Source: Diphasiastrum complanatum
Taxonomy: Eukaryota; Streptophyta; Lycopodiopsida; Lycopodiales; Lycopodiaceae
Direction of reading: 5' to 3'
Length of the DNA stretch: 64,000 nt
NCBI GenBank assembly: GCA_029204225.1
Contig: CM055107.1
Location: 17,458,809 to 17,522,808 of the forward strand
Shown: positions 57,841 through 64,000 of the stretch, in pieces
How positions within the stretch are numbered: position 1 is the first letter of the stretch
How the letters are laid out: each line of letters starts with the position of its first letter
Notes under the pieces: generated by a model
Database searches by the model: none
What the model saw: the letters and a program-made list of their open reading frames with translations, nothing else
What the model was told of the DNA's origin: nothing
Position numbers and translations under genes: made by a program

Positions 57841-60280
57841 CAACTTATTAGGTCCAAAGTTCATCAGTCTCCTCGTATGAGTATGGCTAGGTCACCTTGA
57901 ATTTGCCCCCATTTTGATCAACTTTCATTCAAAATTTGCCCCAAGAGAGAGGTGTGTGTGATAGTTCCCCTCTGCTTATAAAATCAGCTGATCGGACTTA
58001 GAGTAGAGTTCTTTGGACACAAAGCCTTTTCAACACTTTGCTTCCCATCTGCTAGGATTATGGCTCGATCCAACTTGTTGCCAATCTCTGAAGAGTATCC
58101 TAGTATTTCCCCTTTGAGGAAAAACCCAACTGACATTGGATATCACCCATGCTCAGTGAGTTTCAGTTCCGAAGGTGGCCGTCCCAAATCCTGAGGGAAT
58201 GGAGAGCATTACGGGGTGATGTGGATCCAGCATGCCCATGGTTGTGAGTTAGCAGGGATGGAGATGGTTGCTCAGGGAATGACAGCTGATACTTTGGCGA
58301 GTGATCAAGTGAGCTGCATGATTATATGCATGGTAGTCTCTAGGTTGGCATCACATGTTATTTCTATCCGTCAGTATTTGGTAAGCAAAATGCAGTTTTT
58401 GGTTAGATTCAGTTGGAGTCTAGTTGCACTACAGCTGGACAGATTCTTGGGGAGCTATCAGCGGGTAATGGATACTTGATGATTAGATGGTACAGGGTAC
58501 ATGTTCTGGAGCTATCCTACCTGATATGCTATGGATCGTGGGTGAGTTGTTCATCACAATAGTGGATCTAGTTTGCATTTGCTTTGGCTTGGACGCTATG
58601 ATAGATGTTGTGGGGAGATAGGCTCCTTGGTGGGAGGCCTATAGACTGGTCAAATCAGAGTTGGCAACGTCAAGCATGGGAAGTTGAGCCTACATAAGAT
58701 GTAGGAGAGGCAAATCATCATCAGTATCTCTGGGAGATAGGCGAACTACTCAGGTATAGCCTATGGTGAGGTTTGTGTACATTCATTCATTGAGTCCTTG
58801 GTAGACTCTTGTGCTTAGTGCATGGGGAATGGATGGGGATCAGCTTTTAGGACTTATTGGACAGTTGGATATGCTTGGACATGAGAGCATCTTGGTATAG
58901 GTGTAGGCCATGGTTGAGGACCTGATCTGGTGACCAATGGTGTAGTAGCAGATCTACAGGTGGCATAAGTGTTGGTATGATAGGATACCACTTATGGACA
59001 GGCCTTGGTCACGTATTTGACGCTTTATCATTCTTGTTGGTTTGCATGAGTGTGTGTGGGCTTGCATATTGCCTTGTCACGGGAATCTAGATCTGAGTCG
59101 GAGTTGTATGTGGTTGTGCATTTGCTATGTCAGGAACAAAGTAGTCATTTTATGCTCATTGACTTGTCGTTGTCTACTAGCTACCTATCTAGTAAGGGTG
59201 CAATCTTATGGTGGCAGTAAGATTTTCTCATGTTGAGCCTCAGTCGCTCATTTATGTCATCTTAACAAGTTTGTGCTTGTAAGTGTCTGATAGAATGTCA
59301 GCCTTGTTAGATGGAGGATGTAAGTCTCATGGTGGCAGTGGAATCTCCTCAGTTTGAGCCATGTCGCTCATGTGGTCCACTTGTGTTCAAGTTGGATTGG
59401 GGACGAGTCAGTTGGTCGAGAGTATGGTAGACTCTTTATATGAGCATTGTGTTTACATGATACTTTGTGAGTCAAACCTGGTGGTTTGTTGGTGTGCTTG
59501 AGTGTGAGTCAAGTACAGAGTAACAGGACATGCACAACATCTTTTGGACACTCCAGACATTGCTACAAATTATTGTTTTTCACTCTTATCACATTTGAGC
59601 TTAAGGGAGAGAGTTAGAAATTAGTTTTGATCTGATTCATTAGTATAAGCTCTAAATGTGATGATGTAATTAGTTTACAGTTTATTTGGTTTACTGTATA
59701 TGGTTGTGATTGGGATGTGACCCGTTAGAATATATTGATCGGGCATTGATCCCGTAGCCGGCTACTTGGGTTAGCCGAGTAGCCACACATAGGAAGAATT
59801 AGCCTGTACAAAGTTATTTATAGTACTTGTTATACTTGGGGGCATGTCCCAAGTTTGTCGGTCAAATTTGGCCATATTGGGCCCGACCTTAGTTTGACAG
59901 GTGGTAGGCCAATTTTAGGACACCTGCCTTTTCATGCAGTTTGTGAATACTCTATATGTACAGTGTTTCTTTATAATCTATTAACTTTTGTTGTGCCATC
60001 TATGAGAGTTTGTGAGGAGTGGCTATGGTGATTGTGTGATGTGATCTACATACTGCACTAGATTCTATCGGAATTTTAACTAGAATATGCTCCGCTCAGG
60101 ATGAGAAATTCAAAGCAACCCAAATTGTCAACTTCTGATATGGTCCGATACAGGAGGAAAAGCTAAAACATGTAGATTTATGGTCATCAGGAACATTGTA
60201 TCCTATTGATCCATCTTCATTACAACATCTAGATTTTCATTCGGTGAGTCAGTTAATAATTTATATGTCATGGTAAAAAG
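57841..60280. other. No confident gene; possible retroelement relic
   Basis: A TATA-like TTATAAAATC near 57977 precedes a small plus-strand frame at 58062-58193 (MARSNLLPISEEYPS...), about 43 codons, with no recognised family. From 58200 to 59590 all frames are broken. A purine run TTAAGGGAGAGAG at about 59602, followed by AT-rich LTR-like sequence with TTTATAGTACTTG near 59818, suggests a worn retroelement end. This is uncertain. Confidence 0.35.
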
Positions 60281-60286
60281 GGCCTT

Positions 60287-62540
60287 TTGGGTTACTGTGA
60301 GAATTTGATGCTCTATCGGAATGCACATTCAATGCAAAGAATACATTATTTGGAAGAGGAATCAAGGAAAATATCAAAGGAGTGCGAAGAAAAATCTACA
60401 AAGATGAAAACTTGTTTGGATGAAAATGAGATGCTCAAGGAGGAGATCCAAAGGTTGAAATCTTCTTTGCATCATTATACAACTTGTAATGATGAGATAA
60501 AAATTGCATTTCAATCCATGCGTATGTCATATTTGTCTCTTGTTAAAGATATGGATGTGCTCAACAAAAAGGTCCAAAGCAACAAGAGGAAAAGACTGGT
60601 AAACAAGGATACATGTGATCTATCATCTAGAGGAGGTCATAGAAAAAGACGAATCCGTGCATTCAAGTAAGTTATAGCTTATTTGGTATTGAATATTTCT
60701 TGAACTTTTTGATTCATTCATAATCACTAATTTTGTTATTTATTCATTTCAACTTTCTATTGATTTGCTTATTATATACTGCTGTGAATACTATGAGTGT
60801 CCTAATTTCTACTGACATTTTCATGAACATTATGCTTGCAATGCAGATCAGCATTGGTTGTTAAAGACCATTTGGCCGATGAGATTTCAATTGGAAACTC
60901 ACTAGGCTCTATCTTGACTTCTAAATCTATGAAATCAATGTTAAATAGTAACAAAATGAAAAAGATTAAAGCTTCACTTACTGATAGCATTATGGATGAA
61001 GTTGAAAAAATATTAGACACTACATTGCTTCAGGGGGCATGTGACTTTTCTAGCATCAGTAGGGAAGCATATGCAACAATGTTTAAGATGTTAAAGGAGG
61101 CATTTGCACAAGTAAATATTAAGAAGTTTCCAATCCCACGACCATTTCATCTTTAAAAAAAAAGAGACATGTTAGACCATGGTATGCAAACAATAGTTGG
61201 TAATCCATCTCATATCAATGAAGTGTATTGCTCGAAAGGAGAAAGTCTAGCATATAACAATTCCAACAATTAATTTATTGACATTAATCAGTTATTAACA
61301 TTCATCATAAATTTTTACGGTATTACAAATGAGAATGTCAATAACAAGTTGATAGTTGTTCTCAAGTTAGATGAGTCTGAAATTATAAAAGGACAAAAAA
61401 TGGAAAGAGTCAGTCTCACAATCATGAATGGAGCACTTTCAAATTTAGAAGACTCAGAAGGCCTCAATTTCAGTGTTCAATCAGAAAATGATATCTGGTG
61501 GTTGGCAGCATTTCAGGTATAGCAGTTCCTTCGCATAATAAATAGGGATAATCATTTGAATATGGATTTCATATCTAAAATCTTCTATGTGTTAATATTA
61601 TGAGGCTAATTATGTTATTGTATTCTCTTATAGGTGCTGACAGAAGACCATAACATTCTCTCATGGATATTTAATAGAACATCATATCCTGCCACCATAA
61701 AAAAATCACATGGAGGGAGTTCCACTCAATATTCCTGGAATTGGCACTTTCAACATTGAATGGCATTTAGCAGAAAATCTGAAAACATTAAAATGTATGT
61801 TCAATCTATCTCATGGTGCTAACTCTAAACACCCTTGTTTGTACTGCATGAAAACAACAAAAGACATGACAAGGAATACAGGAATATCAAGAGATTGAGA
61901 AGATCCTAATTGGAAACCTATACTACCGATTCCTCTACGCAATGTTCATATCTGTACATTGCATGCGGAGGTGCGTATTATAGAAAAAAATAATATATCT
62001 TCACATCTTGTTTGCATGGAATTCCGAGCCAGAGGCCTCTTTGAAGGAAGCTATTTTCATATTAGAGGATGTGTTGTCAAAAGCAGGCTTACATAAAGGC
62101 CACGTTAAAATAAAAAAAGATGACAAGCTATCAGGTAAAACACGAAATATTCCATGCAAGCTGAGCATTGGAGGATCTAAAGCTCAAAGATTTTTATCAA
62201 ATTATTCTGGCAAACAATCTAAGGTTCAATAGACATTTTGGAAAGAAATTATTGCAGCAACTCAAGATTTCAAAGAAGAAGGTTCTACTCGTATACACAC
62301 TGTAGAAGTTTGAAAAAAGTTAGACAACATGGTGAAATACTTGAGAAAAGATAAATTTTCAAATATTGATGCACAAATGATACATAAAACAACCAATGAA
62401 TTTGTGGATGCAGCTCAAAGTGCATGAGGTGTTGATCATATAGTTAAGAAAACACAATTGAAAACACCCGACCGGATCAATCACCACAACACAACGTCAA
62501 GTGCAACAAGAACCCAGAATTGCTCTCTTCAAACTGTATA
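60287..62540 (+). pseudogene. Decayed multi-exon gene, transposase-like, unknown family
   Basis: Exon 1 (first ATG 60308, to 60666) encodes a Lys/Glu-rich coiled coil ending in a basic tail (NKRKRLVNK, HRKRRIRAFK). It splices in frame (GTAAGT to TGCAG) to exon 2 at 60847-61516, SALVVKDHLADEIS onward. This has a stop near an A-run at 61154-61165 and another at 61272. It also carries KLIVVLKLDESEI. Exon 3 from 61634 has a frameshift in an A-run near 61704, then GIGTFNIEWHLAENLKTLKC, a CLYC pair and NVHICTLHAEVRIIEK. The downstream FAWNSEPEASLKEA and GGSKAQRFLSNYSG remain in one frame. The Asp, then Asn where Asp might be expected, then Glu spacing loosely resembles a DDE transposase, but the family is not recognised. 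Multiple lesions make it a pseudogene. Confidence 0.5.
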
Positions 62541-62740
62541 TTCTAACTGCTTTGTAAGTACAAAGATGAGTTTCTTAAAAATTCTCAAAGGGCTCATAAA
62601 AGAAAGATGGCCCGATAACTCTAGAACTAAGCACACGTGGTGCCGTCAAAATAAGAAAGCACTGTATAAGTCGATCATTGCTATTTTAACTCTCTCCCTC
62701 AATGATCAACGTCATTTCTTATTTTAGAGTATAATCTATT
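62541..62740 (-). mobile_element. Copia G polypurine tract and start of 3' LTR
   Basis: On the minus strand, after the RNase H stop at 62783, GAGGGAGAGAG near 62693-62703 is the likely polypurine tract. LTR sequence would extend to lower coordinates. The LTR limits are not resolved. Confidence 0.45.
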
Positions 62741-62782
62741 CATGGAACATACCTCCATGATAGCATTACAAGTAAAGGCTTT

Positions 62783-64000
62783 TTACATGACCTGGTCTAA
62801 GCCAAGTTTGGCTCTAAAAGTTTCAAACTTCTCTTTACTTAAAGCTTTTGTAAATATATCAGCAACTTGTAACAACGTAGAACAATGTACAATACTTATG
62901 TTCTCAGATTGTAATTTTTCACGCACAAAGTGATATTTTACTTCAATATGTTTTGTCCTTGCATGAAAGATTGGATTTTTAGCCAATTGTATTCCGCTTT
63001 GACTGTCACAGAAAATAACAGTGGGATTTATCTGCTTCATGCCAATCTCACATAACAACTTACGTAGCCAAATAGCTTCTTGGGTAGCAGAACTCAACGC
63101 TTTATATTCAGCTTCTGTGGAAGAAAGAAAAATAGTATCTTGCTTCTTGCTAGACCATGAAAAATAGCCGCTACCAAAATTGAAGGTATAACCTGTTGTT
63201 GACTTTCTATCATCTATACTTCCAGCCCAATCAGCGTCAACATAACCTAGGTAACACAACATAACTTAGGTAACACACTTTGTCTTTTGTAGATTAGACC
63301 AAGGTTCGGTGTACCTTTCACATATCTCAAAGTCCTTTTTGCAGCTTTCCAATGGTCCATAGTGGGTGATGATATGAATTGGCTAATCAAACTTACAACA
63401 TATCAAATATCAGGACATGTAGTCGTAAGATATATTAAACTTCCAACTAGCTGACGAAATAGTGTAGCATCAACATGTGCACTATCATCAATACGAGATA
63501 ATTTCTTACCAGTTTTGCAAGGGGTGATGGAAGGTTTGCACTCTGTCATGTGAAATCTCTCCAATATCTCGCCTACATACTTGTTTTGACATAACCTGAT
63601 ATCACTGCTAGTTTGCCATACTTCGACACCCAAGCAATAGTGCATAAGATCTAAATCTGTCATCTCAAACTACTTGCACAAGTTGGCTTTGATAGAACGA
63701 GTGAGGTTCTCATCATTGCCAGTGATAATGATATCATCAACGTAAAGTACAATCAAGGCAATGATGTCATCATTTATAAGAACATAAAGATTTGGATCTG
63801 AATTTGTTCTTACAAATCCATGTGAAAGAAAGTAACTGTCAATGCGTCCATACCATGCGCGTGGCACTTGCTTAAGGCCATAAAGTGCTTTGTGTAGTTT
63901 ACATACCTTCTGTTCTTGCCCTTTTGCCATGAAGCCCTGCGGTTGGACCATGTAAACTTCTTCCTCTAAGTCACCATTCAAAAATGCAGACTTCACATCC
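62783..64000 (-). pseudogene. Copia G RT and RNase H, runs off window
   Basis: In minus-strand order: RT from the right edge with KSAFLNGDLEEEVYMVQPQG and HKALYGLKQVPRAWYGRID, then LIVLYVDDIIITGND (YVDD). An in-frame stop follows at about 63667, then MTDLDLMHYCLGVEVWQ. A stop near 63403 and a frameshift near 63260 come before RNase H: GYVDADWAGSIDDRKSTTGY, FCDSQSGIQLAKNP, HARTKHIEVKYHFVRE and VADIFTKALSKEKFE, with a proper stop at 62783. Only about three lesions are visible, so this is one of the better-preserved copies. Gag, protease and integrase lie outside the window. Confidence 0.93.

Overview
This is a nuclear window from a land plant. It has one intact intron-containing gene, a bacterial-type iron-dependent alcohol dehydrogenase, in a landscape dominated by Ty1/copia LTR retrotransposons. 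Many of these carry the plant copia primer-binding site TGGTATCAGAGC (initiator tRNA-Met). The density of nested, truncated and inverted elements, and the long gene-free spacers, suggest a large repeat-rich genome. The clade cannot be fixed from sequence alone. A non-seed plant is a plausible inference because this dehydrogenase type is not a standard angiosperm gene.

Layout. 1-2.5 kb: a (CT)46 microsatellite, a truncated LTR and an integrase fragment. 2.5-5.6 kb: degenerate copia element A1 (+) and its 3' LTR. 5.742-10.901 kb: a complete young LTR element with 830-bp LTRs and a perfect 5-bp target duplication. It shows no protease, integrase or RT and encodes an unfamiliar Cys-motif protein. 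12.5-16.5 kb: copia C (-), whose RT is interrupted by about 440 bp of foreign open reading frame. 18.3-21.6 kb: two LTRs of one family in inverted orientation, with the gag half on one side and the RNase H tail between them. 22.05 kb: an isolated AT-hook-like exon. 23.6-26.5 kb: copia D (-) with its LTR. 26.8-27.3 kb: another LTR-like stretch.

29.4-33.2 kb holds the alcohol dehydrogenase gene: nine exons, every splice junction in frame, 507 residues, all four metal ligands present and an N-terminal targeting-like extension. 33.2-37.4 kb has only small tandem duplications. 37.4-44.8 kb is a nested structure in which copia A2 (+, 38151-43714, TSD GCTGT) sits inside copia B (-). 44.8-44.94 kb is a (GA)76 tract. 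44.95-49.62 kb is copia H (+). 50.3-52.9 kb (-) is a decayed multi-exon gene of unknown family. 53.1-57.3 kb is copia A3 (+), whose gag is split by a solo LTR. 57.3-57.84 kb has two tandem duplications. 58-60.1 kb has no confident gene. 60.3-62.5 kb (+) is a decayed multi-exon gene with transposase-like features. 62.7-64 kb is copia G (-), running off the right edge.

The retroelement proteins (gag, protease, integrase, RT, RNase H) would act together in a replication cycle, but every copia copy here carries breaks. The LTRs are the interesting part. Each family carries its own array of short palindromes (CACRTGTG, TTCGCGAA or CGACANTGTCG), which look like family-specific regulatory repeats.
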